Shown here piece after piece: positions 15,459-22,707 of a stretch of 24,864 bases of DNA. The translations under genes were made by a program, and so were the position numbers. The stretch covers positions 1 to 24,864 of the forward strand of contig JBBDYH010000076.1 in the NCBI GenBank assembly GCA_040901795.1. Direction: 5' to 3'. The DNA comes from JBBDYH01 sp040901795 (GTDB lineage Bacteria; Planctomycetota; Planctomycetia; Pirellulales; JALHPA01). Every line of letters starts with the position of its first letter. Position 1 is the stretch's first letter. The notes beneath the pieces are model-generated. The model made no database searches and was not told where the DNA came from. It saw only the letters and a list, made by a program, of their open reading frames with translations.

Positions 15459-16901
15459 CTAAAGCACGCGGAGAAACGCCACCAAGTCCCTCTTTTCTGC
15501 CGCACTGAGATTCGTTTGCAGGATGAGGTTGAAGAATTCCACGGTGTCCTCCAACGTCAACAGGCGACCGTCGTGCATATAAGGAGGCGAATCCTTGATG
15601 CCGCGGAGCGGAAACGTCTTGATGGGGCCATCCGCGGAGGCTTTGCGGCCGTTGATCATGGTCTCTTTGAAGAACCGTTCCGCGCGCAAGTTGTGCATCA
15701 GGCCGTCGGTGTAATACGGAGGCGTATGACACACGGCGCATTGGGCCTTGCCGAAGAACAGCTCTTGGCCGCGCAGTTCGCTTTCGGTGGCCTTCGTCTT
15801 ATCGAGTTTGCCCAGAATGTCGAGTTTGAGCGCCGGAGGGAAGTCGAGCAATTCCTGGAATTCCGCCATGAAATGAACCTGGCTGCCGCGGTCCAATGGG
15901 TTGACGCCTTTTTTGGTGGCGAGGATCGGATCGCCATCAAAGTACGCTGCGCGCTGTTCGAATTCGGTGAAGTCTTCCACGCTCTTAAGAGCCCGCTGCG
16001 AGCCGAAGAGCCGCTGGATGTTCACGCCGCGCAGCGATGGCGTGTCGATGCGATGGCGGTGCTCCTGCGGGCGAATGTCGCCCACCAGGTGCGTCGCGGC
16101 GTTCGTGTGGCCGTTGACATGGCACTCAAAGCACATGACGCCGCGGCTGGGGCGCTCCGTGCGGCGGTCGTCGGTCTGATTGAACTGTTGCTGCGGGAAC
16201 GGCGTGAGCAGCAGCCGCAATCCTTCAAGCTGCTTCGGATTCAAAATGCCGTCGAACAGCTCAAAGAAGTTGTCGATCGTCACCAGTTTGCCCTGCGACA
16301 CGTCACCGAGATCGGGCCGTATCGTGAGGAAGATCGGTGGTGGAAACTCCGGCAACAGGTGGTCGGGCAAGTCAAAGTCGAGATCAAACCGAGTCAGATC
16401 GCGCGCCTCCTGCTTCTTGATCTCATCGATGTGGAACTTGGGAAACACCATGCCGCCTTCCGGGTGATTGGGGTGCGGCAGCGGCAGAAAACCGGCGGGA
16501 AACGCGCCCTTTTCACGGATGTCTTCCGGGCTCATCTTTGCCAGGTCGTCCCACGTCGTGCCGCGCGGGAGCTTGGCGCGCACGCCTTCCTGCACCGGCT
16601 TGCCGCGCGCCATCTTTACGCCCTTGGCCGGTCGGTCAGCGAGATCGTAACGCTCGGAGAGCAGCTTTTTCTGCCGGTCCATGATCGCCGGCTTTTCCGC
16701 CTTCATGCGCTTCATGACCGTGTCGAAATCTTCCTTCACGAGAACGGGAAGATTACTGGTCTTTTCTTTCGCGGCTTCTTGAGCGCCGGTCGGCGGCGAT
16801 TTCTTCTTCTTGGTCTCCTGCCCGTATGCGGCAACAAAGACGCCGAGCACCAATGGGATTAGCACGAAGAGCATCCATCCGCAGCGTGTTTCGCGTCTCA
16901 T
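15459..16901 (-). CDS. Secreted di-heme c-type cytochrome (cytochrome c peroxidase-like)
   Basis: The 480-residue product starts with a signal peptide (MRRETRCGWMLFVLIPLVLG, then VFVAAYGQ). Two heme c attachment motifs are CFECH (257-261) and CAVCH (388-392). The C-terminal half has the di-heme peroxidase pattern DTPSLRGVNIQRLFG, ELRGQELFFGKAQCAVCH and SPPYMHDGRLLTLEDTVEFF, where M442 could be a heme ligand. The 200 residues between signal peptide and first heme are not recognisable and contain a charged stretch rich in Lys. The ATG at 16901 is chosen because it starts the signal peptide and follows GGAG at seven bases. The same frame stays open to 17336, but that part runs antisense through transposase remnants. 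Peroxidase activity is inferred and not assured. An electron-transfer role is equally possible. Confidence 0.88.
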   Translation of the reverse strand: MRRETRCGWMLFVLIPLVLGVFVAAYGQETKKKKSPPTGAQEAAKEKTSNLPVLVKEDFDTVMKRMKAEKPAIMDRQKKLLSERYDLADRPAKGVKMARGKPVQEGVRAKLPRGTTWDDLAKMSPEDIREKGAFPAGFLPLPHPNHPEGGMVFPKFHIDEIKKQEARDLTRFDLDFDLPDHLLPEFPPPIFLTIRPDLGDVSQGKLVTIDNFFELFDGILNPKQLEGLRLLLTPFPQQQFNQTDDRRTERPSRGVMCFECHVNGHTNAATHLVGDIRPQEHRHRIDTPSLRGVNIQRLFGSQRALKSVEDFTEFEQRAAYFDGDPILATKKGVNPLDRGSQVHFMAEFQELLDFPPALKLDILGKLDKTKATESELRGQELFFGKAQCAVCHTPPYYTDGLMHNLRAERFFKETMINGRKASADGPIKTFPLRGIKDSPPYMHDGRLLTLEDTVEFFNLILQTNLSAAEKRDLVAFLRVL

Positions 16902-16980
16902 GAGTTTGCTCCGTGGCGAAGTGTCGATGAAGGGAGGAAACAAACGTCGGAAAATGGGAGGTAGCTGGCGGGTCGAGGCC

Positions 16981-17008
16981 AGTATATCGAGAATTATTAT
17001 CGATACAA
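16981..17008 (-). promoter_or_regulatory. Probable promoter of the di-heme cytochrome gene, with a palindrome in the spacer
   Basis: On the minus strand: TTGTAT (17008-17003), a 16-base spacer, TATACT (16986-16981), about 80 bases before the ATG at 16901. The inverted repeat TATCGA...TCGATA (16984-17004) covers the spacer and could be an operator. Confidence 0.45.
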
Positions 17009-17111
17009 GCGGTGGCGCCGCTTCAGGAGTCGGTTGCGGTGTACGTAGCGCAATGGGAGTTTTGGAGTTGCGTCGCGGCTCGCGAGGGCTTCTCCGCACG
17101 AAGCGGCGGAT

Positions 17112-17444
17112 TTGCAGGGGTGCGATAGGCCGCTGAAGATTTTTTGCAGCGAGATCGAGCTGAGGCGGTTCCCGAGTTTGCCACGGGCGACGAAGAAGTT
17201 CGAGCGGCTGTACAAGGGGCGGACTGCGGTCGAGCGGGTCAATGCCCGCTGCAAGGTCTTCTGGGGTGTGGATGATGGCAACATCCCAGGGGCGCGGCGG
17301 TTCTTCGCACAAGCCGGGGCGGTGATGGTGGTGCATGCAGCCTTCGCCACCGTGTTGGCGCTAACGCCACGCCGGGGCACGCTAGGGCGGATGCGGCTGA
17401 ACCCCATCGCCCAGGCACTCCGCGGAAAACTGGCTGCTGCCTGA
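17112..17444 (+). pseudogene. 3' remnant of an IS4-family transposase
   Basis: The open stretch encodes about 110 residues corresponding only to the C-terminal end of a DDE transposase. It contains the signature Y-2-R-3-E-6-K of the IS4 family in exact spacing: YKGRTAVERVNARCK, with Y34, R37, E41 and K48 counted from 17112. The following FWGVDDGNIPGARRFFAQAG and the hydrophobic VVHAAFATVLA are typical of the group. The DDE residues before the final Glu, the N-terminal domain and any terminal inverted repeats are missing, and the frame has only a TTG to start from. It is therefore a decayed fragment and not an active element. It marks the border between the conserved genes on the left and the accessory genes on the right. 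Confidence 0.85.
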
Positions 17445-17846
17445 AACGGTCCTGCTTCGCCGATCTCCTGAGGGCCTGCGCTTCTCGTGCGCTTGAAAAG
17501 CCCGCCACCCCTCCCGATGCGCGTCATTCCGTGCCTCACTCGCTGGCCTCGCGCCAAGCCCTCTCCGTCGCTCCCTACGGAGAAGAACCGTTGCGGCGGC
17601 CTGTCGGTTACAACGCAACCGGCTCGGGCTTCTGCTTAACTCCGATTGATGCTCGGGCGAGGATTGCGCGGCCGGTTGTCCGCCGTTGTCATGATCGAGT
17701 CGCGGTGCGCGCTTCGACGCTGGCTGGCAGCGGTCGAAAATCATTCCGGAATTTCTGCAAAAACGGAGGCTCATTGCGCGTATTTAGTAGTAGAGGAGCA
17801 CGATCGAGCGCCTCACGGGATGAGAGTGGAACGGAGGATTTTCCCC
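17445..17846. other. 402-base region with no recognised gene
   Basis: This stretch joins the transposase remnant to the 136-residue gene. No convincing coding sequence, RNA or terminal inverted repeat was found. It is GC-rich and has frames open on both strands, but their translations are low-complexity Arg/Ser-rich shadows. It may contain further decayed insertion-sequence DNA. A ribosome-binding site, GGAGG at 17833-17837, lies at its right end. Confidence 0.5.
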
Positions 17847-18257
17847 ATGACGCAACCTCTACAACTTACCGAAGTCAAGTTGCAGCAACTTGGGCTGCTG
17901 CGAGATGTGCTGGAACTGGTCGGGCGGATTCGACAGGTTCAAGAGCCGATCACTTCGCCTGATGGACTGCGGCAGACGATCGAACTGGTTCTCCACTTCG
18001 CCGAGCTATTGGGCGTAAGCGGTGAGTTGACCGATCGGCTGCGGCAGATCCTGGCAGACGAAAACGTGTTTCAGATCGTGCTTTCCATCGTGCGCTTCCT
18101 GCTGGGCATGAGTGGCGGAGAAACCGCTGAAGGCAAACTGCGCGCGTCGTTCGACGTCCGCAACGCGGTACGCATCGAGCCCCAGGACTTGTTGAGCTGG
18201 CTGCCGATCGTGGTGCAGATCATCAACCTGATTCGGATCATTCGGGGCGCGATGTAA
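17847..18257 (+). CDS. Unknown 136-residue helical protein upstream of the subtilisin
   Basis: I do not recognise this protein. It starts MTQPLQLTEVKLQQLGLL and appears almost all helical, with two Leu/Ile-rich stretches: FQIVLSIVRFLLGM (about 81-94) and LSWLPIVVQIINLIRIIRG (about 116-134). The last of these ends the protein and is amphipathic or membrane-seeking. No signal peptide, Cys pair or zinc motif is present. GGAGG at 17833-17837, nine bases before the ATG, decides the start; longer frames to 17646 have no such site. The next gene, a subtilisin, begins 111 bases later. It could be a partner, substrate or inhibitor of the protease, or unrelated. Only the context suggests a link. Confidence 0.72.
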   Translation: MTQPLQLTEVKLQQLGLLRDVLELVGRIRQVQEPITSPDGLRQTIELVLHFAELLGVSGELTDRLRQILADENVFQIVLSIVRFLLGMSGGETAEGKLRASFDVRNAVRIEPQDLLSWLPIVVQIINLIRIIRGAM

Positions 18258-18278
18258 GGCGTCTAGGTTTTGAATCAC

Positions 18279-18340
18279 CGCAGAGACACAGAGACGCGGA
18301 GGGGGGCATTTCAAATTGCAAATTTCAAATTGCAAATTGG
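18279..18340. repeat. CAGAGACA array and 14-bp AT-rich tandem repeat
   Basis: CGCAGAGACACAGAGACGCGG is followed by two exact copies of TTTCAAATTGCAAA (18309-18322 and 18323-18336). The AT-rich duplicate is very unlike the surrounding DNA. It ends about 30 bases before the protease start at 18369 and could influence its expression. It also explains why longer in-frame starts for the protease are unlikely. Confidence 0.65.
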
Positions 18341-18368
18341 AATTCGCGAGGACGGCGAGGAGGCTAGT

Positions 18369-19376
18369 GTGCGACCGGCGGAACCGATTTATCGATTGCC
18401 CCCGTTTACGGTTGAGGCCACGTATGTCGCTTTGGCCGAGACGGTCGATTGGGGTTTGAGCCTGTTCAAAGTCCCGGAGCAATGGAAACGAACCAAGGGG
18501 GATGGCGTCCGGGTGGCCGTGCTCGATACGGGCATTGAGCTGGACCACCCGGACTTGCGGGAGGCGATCGACAAGGCGAAGGATTTTACGCGCAGCCGGA
18601 TTGGAGTGGTCGATCGACAAGGGCATGGCACTCACGTGGCCGGCACGATCGGCGCGCGGAAGAACGAGCAAGGCGTGGTGGGCGTAGCGCCGGAATGCCG
18701 GCTGTTGATCGGCAAGGTGCTCGGCGACGACGGCAGCGGGACCGACGAATCCGTGGCCGAAGGGATCGCTTGGGCCGTTGAGGAAGGGGCGCAACTGATC
18801 TCGATGAGCCTTGGCTCACCCTATCCCAGCCAGGCGATTTACCGCGCAATTCAGCGCGCATTGCAGCAGCAGCGCTTCGTCGTCTGCGCCGCCGGCAACG
18901 ACGGTCGGCCCAACAGTGTGAATTATCCAGCGCGGTGGGAAGAGACGGTGGCCGTGGGCGCAGTGGACAAAGAGGGCAAGCTGGCCCGGTTCTCCAGTCA
19001 GGGGGAGGAACTTGATATCTGCGCGCCGGGCGAAAACGTGTTGTCCACGTTCGTTGGCGGCGGCTACGCCAAGCTGTCGGGGACGAGCATGGCCACGCCG
19101 TTTGTCAGCGGCGTGGTGACGCTGATGTTGGCGAAGCACGAGAAAATCGGCGGCCGCACGCCGGTAAACAATCAACAGCAATTGCTCGATCACTTGCGCG
19201 CGACAGCGACGGATGCCGGCGCGACGGGCAGAGATCCGCAGTACGGCTACGGCCTGATCAATCCGGAGAAACTGCTCGCCGACGAGTCGGTAGCACCGCC
19301 GGTTGTGCCGCAGTTGGAGATTGGGCCATTGGTGGTGAATGGAGTGCCGGGGACGCTGGTGTTTGTACCGAGCTAG
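18369..19376 (+). CDS. Subtilisin-family serine protease (S8), intracellular-serine-protease-like
   Basis: The 335-residue enzyme has a full S8 catalytic set: D53 (AVLDTGIELDHPD), H86 (GHGTHVAGTIGA), oxyanion N177 (CAAGNDG) and S240 (SGTSMATPFVSG). There is no signal peptide and no long propeptide. The region before the catalytic domain is about 45 residues and contains LFKVPEQWKRTKGDGVRVAV, the same arrangement as Bacillus intracellular serine proteases. A short tail follows the domain (about 305-335: LEIGPLVVNGVPGTLVFVPS). I chose the GTG at 18369 because GAGGAGG (18357-18363) lies five bases before it. The upstream TTG at 18270 would translate the tandem repeats. The gene is flanked by two small unknown genes and the tailspike-like gene. 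Processing of a neighbouring protein is an appealing guess without direct support. Confidence 0.9.
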   Translation: MRPAEPIYRLPPFTVEATYVALAETVDWGLSLFKVPEQWKRTKGDGVRVAVLDTGIELDHPDLREAIDKAKDFTRSRIGVVDRQGHGTHVAGTIGARKNEQGVVGVAPECRLLIGKVLGDDGSGTDESVAEGIAWAVEEGAQLISMSLGSPYPSQAIYRAIQRALQQQRFVVCAAGNDGRPNSVNYPARWEETVAVGAVDKEGKLARFSSQGEELDICAPGENVLSTFVGGGYAKLSGTSMATPFVSGVVTLMLAKHEKIGGRTPVNNQQQLLDHLRATATDAGATGRDPQYGYGLINPEKLLADESVAPPVVPQLEIGPLVVNGVPGTLVFVPS

Positions 19377-19404
19377 AGGGCAGAGGCCAGAGGACAGAGG
19401 GCAG
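19374..19404. repeat. GGGCAGAGG tandem array after the protease gene
   Basis: Degenerate copies of AGAGGGC/AGAGGCC/AGAGGAC follow one another directly after the stop codon. It is the reverse complement type of the CCCTCTG array at 5471-5501, so the same repeat family occurs twice in this window in opposite orientation. Confidence 0.55.
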
Positions 19405-19415
19405 ATTGTTTAGCG

Positions 19416-19432
19416 GCCGACGGAACGTCGGC
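19416..19432 (+). other. GC-rich hairpin after the protease gene
   Basis: GCCGACG-GAA-CGTCGGC is a perfect 7-bp stem with a three-base loop, 40 bases after the protease stop. The downstream sequence is GAGAAAAG, with no T-run, so it is not a classical terminator. It may stabilise or attenuate the transcript between the protease and the 62-residue ORF. Confidence 0.4.
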
Positions 19433-19488
19433 GAGAAAAGACGTTGAACCGCCGACATCGGCGCGCCGGGATCGGCGAAGGAGGCGAT

Positions 19489-19677
19489 ATGGAAAGCAGC
19501 AAACCAAAGCAGTTCATCGATGTCACAGAGCCACCGTTCAACGCCGTCGGCGACGACAAGGCGGATGACGCGCCCGCGTTTCAGAAAGCCGTCGATGCGT
19601 TGAAAGGAGTCGAAGGGAGGCACGTCGAACCGCATGACAAACCGTTGACGCAATCGAATGACGAACCGCGCATCTAG
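19489..19677 (+). CDS. 62-residue stub resembling the N-terminus of a pectate-lyase-type beta-helix
   Basis: The start ATG at 19489 is preceded by AAGGAGG (19478-19484), one of the strongest ribosome sites here. The protein reads FIDVTEPPFNAVGDDKADD and then APAFQKAVDAL, the opening of a pectate_lyase_3-type domain (usual form: FGAVGDGxxDDxxAFQxAxD). The larger neighbour has the same element as NVLDFGAPGDGSADDGPAF. After about 40 residues homology stops and the rest is charged and unstructured. It could be a truncated copy, a decayed gene or a short accessory protein. The strong start site argues that it is still translated. Confidence 0.6.
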   Translation: MESSKPKQFIDVTEPPFNAVGDDKADDAPAFQKAVDALKGVEGRHVEPHDKPLTQSNDEPRI

Positions 19678-19698
19678 CCCAAATTAACAAACCAGTCC

Positions 19699-19739
19699 GC
19701 TCGCCGCGGCGAGCAACCGGATCTGCTTCGTTCAGATCC
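19699..19739 (+). promoter_or_regulatory. Two hairpins in the leader of the tailspike-like gene
   Basis: GCTCGCCG-CGGCGAGC (19699-19714) is a perfect 16-base palindrome, and GGATCTG-CTTCGTT-CAGATCC (19719-19739) has a 7-bp stem. They stand between the 62-residue ORF and the ribosome site GGAGGG at 19780-19785. A role as a transcript-processing or attenuation site is possible. No T-run follows either. Confidence 0.4.
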
Positions 19740-19792
19740 AGAAAGTTTGCACTCACTTCAGTCTCTTACTACCGTAAACGGAGGGTATCGAA

Positions 19793-22684
19793 ATGGCAAT
19801 CATGATGGGCGACAGCATGACCAATGGCGCGTTGGCTGGCTCGGTGCTCTTTGTCGGCACGGGTCCGGTGCTGGCGCAGGACAACTCAAATTTCTTTTGG
19901 AACAACAGCACCCAGAGCCTCGGCATCGGCACTTCGTCTCCCGTTAACGACCTGACGGTCCGAAAGTCTGACACCGGAACGGTAGGTATCGATGTGATCA
20001 ACACGAATACAACGGCGGGGGCGGCCAATGCCCAGGTGTTCCTCCAAGTGGCAGGCGCCAACGGCGGAGATGCGGTCACGGTTTACGAAGTCGTCATGGG
20101 CGCACGGTGGATCGTCGGCATCGACAACAGCGATTCCGACAAGTTCAAGTTCGTTGCCAGCACCCAGAGCGCGCAAGTCTGTCTGGTCATGACGACTGAC
20201 GGCAAAATCGGAGTCACTGAGCCGAATCCCACGGCGCGATTGCACCTCCCGGCGGGTACGGCATCCGTCGCGCCGTTGAAGCTGACCTCTGGCACGAACC
20301 TGAGTTCACTTGAAGACGGTGCGGTCGAGTGGGATGGAAACAGGCTTTTCATTACAAGCGGCACGAAGCGGAGGCAGCTCGCATTTAACGAGGTGGCCAA
20401 TGTTCTGGACTTCGGCGCCCCGGGGGACGGAAGCGCCGACGATGGGCCGGCGTTCCGGGCCGCAGTCGCTTCGTTAACTGATACCGGCGGTGTAATCTGG
20501 GTACCGCCCGACCGGCAATATGTCATCGATAGCGAGGTGGTTATTCGCTCCTACTATCCGATCTACCTTGTTTCCACGATGGGCACTCCCTCCGGTGTTT
20601 ATACGGGGGTATCGCCACCAGCACCGCCGCGCCCTGAGTTCGGCTTTATTCGTCCTGGTGCGAACCTCGCGACGTCCATGTTTCGCTGGACGCAACCGGT
20701 GGGGGCATCGGAGGTCTATCATGGGGCGGGAGGCGGAATGATCGGAGTAACAATCTGGGACGAACTAACCAGCAGTGGTTTTACCCGAAACGTAACAATC
20801 CCCCAGGCAGTCCACATCGAAGGTGCGGTGTACTTCTTAATGCGGGATGTAAACTTCCGTCGCATCAAGGGGCGCGCCATTAATGTGGGGGACATAACTA
20901 TCCTCGAAGCCATGAACTGCAAGGTGCATGAGTGCGGCGACACGCCGGTCAGCGCCGCTGCTACCAAGGTGTGGCAAGTCGCCGCCGTCGGGCCGGTGTA
21001 CGTCGACGAAATGGCCGATTTCAATTCCACGGCCAATGCCGACTTTGTGCCGTTCCCAGCTAGTGAAGTAGTGGGCGATTATCTGGCCATCGGCTTCTTT
21101 CAACCGTTCACCAAGCTTACTTTCGATTACGCCAACGGCACGGCGGGCGTCGGCGGCGTTGTAGCCTGGGAGTACTGGGCGAATACATCGCCTCAGCCGC
21201 AGTGGAAGGCTCTGAGCGATGTTGTTGACAACACGAACGGTTTCACGGCGGCTACCGCCGATGGACGCACTGTGACCTGGTCGCCACCAAACGATTGGAA
21301 GCCTTTGTCGATCAACGCCGTGAACGAGTTGTATTATTATGTGCGGGCGCGAGTAACTACAGCGTACTCGACCAATCCGGTGCTGGACCAGGGGTTTGTC
21401 GAAGAAATTCGACCGGCCATCCATATCGGTACGGGGACCACATTTGCGGGCACCTACTGGGACCATTCGTTCTGTGAAGCGGGTTACGCAACAATGGTGG
21501 TAATCGAACCGGTGGGGGGCGCCACATTTTCGCGGGCTTATTTCGAGAATTCAGCGGACATTCAGGGCTTCCCCGAGTTACAAAACCCCTACATCGACGC
21601 GCGCGGAGCCGTGGTCATCGGCGATCACAGCGCATTCAATGCCTTAGGCACGGCGACGACTGCTATCACGCTGAGGAAACCGAACTCCGTCGTCCGGGAC
21701 TGCAGGTTCGGGTGTGCCGGCAAAGCGCTCGACGTTCCTTTTGCCGCCCAGAGCGCGGAGATCCTTGGCAACTTCTTTATTGGTTGCGGTGCAGGTGCGG
21801 ATGTTATCACCACCGATGCTCTCACTACGCGGATCGACGGCAACTATTTCTCGGGTGCCGGTCGAATCCGCATGAGCGCCAACTCCCACCGCTCGCAGGT
21901 CAACAACAACAAATTCGTTGTCCCCGTGACCAGTCAGTCGGTCATCCAGGTCGACAGTTGGTACACAGTGGTCAATAACAATCTCATCGACGGAAATGAT
22001 TCAACCCAAGGCCACGGTATCGATTTGCTGGCTGTCGCTGACCACGCCGTAGGAAACGTCGTAACGCGGTTGGCCGGCCCGTCTACGACGTCTGGGATTC
22101 GCACCTCAGGAGCCGCAGGCACCTCCAGCGTCATGAACAACCGCGTAGAGGATTGCCCGACCGCGTACTCCTTCGACAGCTCAACGATCCATTCGGGCAA
22201 CATTGCCGACGGCAAGCTGCTGACTTTCCTCCAGCCCCTGGAGACAGAGCTTGCGGCCACGCGACGCCAGGCGGACTTGGCTTTGGTTACCGGCGCCACT
22301 TCGCCTTCCGTCATCTCCTCGCCCGCATATGGTCTTCAGTGGGCCGCGGGCGCGAGGGATGAAGTGGTCCTGCTGTCGTTGGCACTGCCAGAAAACTTCG
22401 ATCGGACCCAGAATGTGATCGTAATATTGGTCGTGTCCAGCGGCACGACGGACGCGGCTACCTTCACGGTGAAAAGCTACTGGGACGGCGGGGGAGCGAT
22501 CACTGATATCGCTACCGACAGCACGCCGTCGGCGTCCGAGCACGAGATCACGGCCACCATTGCCGCGGCCGATGTCCCCGATACCGCCAAGCGGTTGTCG
22601 TTGGCTTTGCTCCCGTTCACGGCGCACAACACCGACCCGGTGCGTCTGTTTGGAGTGCGTATCGGCGTGCAGATGCCGAAGTAA
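19793..22684 (+). CDS. Mosaic tailspike/tail-fibre-like protein with a pectate-lyase-type beta-helix
   Basis: The 963-residue protein combines phage-tail-type modules. Residues 1-60 (GSVLFVGTGPVLAQDNSNFF, then SLGIGTSSPVNDL) and 110-198 (GKIGVTEPNPTARLHLPAG, then LEDGAVEWDGNRLFIT) are the kind of N-terminal repeats seen in tail fibres. A pectate_lyase_3-type domain starts at about 203 (VLDFGAPGDGSADDGPAFRA) and continues as a right-handed helix to about 800. It is interrupted at roughly 405-538 by an inserted beta domain (GVVAWEYWANTSPQPQWKAL, then DWKPLSINAVNELYYYVR), also common in phage baseplate and fibre proteins. The C-terminal 125 residues (from about 838) look like a beta-sandwich, perhaps for trimer formation or receptor binding. 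No signal peptide is visible. GGAGGG seven bases before the ATG decides the start. Polysaccharide cleavage is possible, but no catalytic residues can be assigned. It converges on the PEP-CTERM gene with 23 bases between them. Confidence 0.85.
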   Translation: MAIMMGDSMTNGALAGSVLFVGTGPVLAQDNSNFFWNNSTQSLGIGTSSPVNDLTVRKSDTGTVGIDVINTNTTAGAANAQVFLQVAGANGGDAVTVYEVVMGARWIVGIDNSDSDKFKFVASTQSAQVCLVMTTDGKIGVTEPNPTARLHLPAGTASVAPLKLTSGTNLSSLEDGAVEWDGNRLFITSGTKRRQLAFNEVANVLDFGAPGDGSADDGPAFRAAVASLTDTGGVIWVPPDRQYVIDSEVVIRSYYPIYLVSTMGTPSGVYTGVSPPAPPRPEFGFIRPGANLATSMFRWTQPVGASEVYHGAGGGMIGVTIWDELTSSGFTRNVTIPQAVHIEGAVYFLMRDVNFRRIKGRAINVGDITILEAMNCKVHECGDTPVSAAATKVWQVAAVGPVYVDEMADFNSTANADFVPFPASEVVGDYLAIGFFQPFTKLTFDYANGTAGVGGVVAWEYWANTSPQPQWKALSDVVDNTNGFTAATADGRTVTWSPPNDWKPLSINAVNELYYYVRARVTTAYSTNPVLDQGFVEEIRPAIHIGTGTTFAGTYWDHSFCEAGYATMVVIEPVGGATFSRAYFENSADIQGFPELQNPYIDARGAVVIGDHSAFNALGTATTAITLRKPNSVVRDCRFGCAGKALDVPFAAQSAEILGNFFIGCGAGADVITTDALTTRIDGNYFSGAGRIRMSANSHRSQVNNNKFVVPVTSQSVIQVDSWYTVVNNNLIDGNDSTQGHGIDLLAVADHAVGNVVTRLAGPSTTSGIRTSGAAGTSSVMNNRVEDCPTAYSFDSSTIHSGNIADGKLLTFLQPLETELAATRRQADLALVTGATSPSVISSPAYGLQWAAGARDEVVLLSLALPENFDRTQNVIVILVVSSGTTDAATFTVKSYWDGGGAITDIATDSTPSASEHEITATIAAADVPDTAKRLSLALLPFTAHNTDPVRLFGVRIGVQMPK

Positions 22685-22707
22685 CCGGCGACGTACGAAC
22701 TATGGAC

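Noticed and set aside
15363..16862. A 499-codon open frame on the plus strand.
   Set aside because: It runs antisense through the di-heme cytochrome and the oxidoreductase start, whose motifs are unmistakable. Its translation is Arg/His-rich with no domain.
16902..17336. N-terminal extension of the di-heme cytochrome to 17336.
   Set aside because: The added residues are antisense to the transposase remnant and hide a clear signal peptide and ribosome site at 16901.
17112..17444. An intact insertion sequence.
   Set aside because: Only the C-terminal part of the transposase is present and no terminal inverted repeats were found.
18279..18340. A CRISPR array.
   Set aside because: The units are short, directly adjacent and without spacers, and no cas gene is near.
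17847..22684. A complete prophage or contractile injection system.
   Set aside because: Only one fibre-like gene is seen. Sheath, tube, baseplate, ATPase, capsid and lysis genes are absent.
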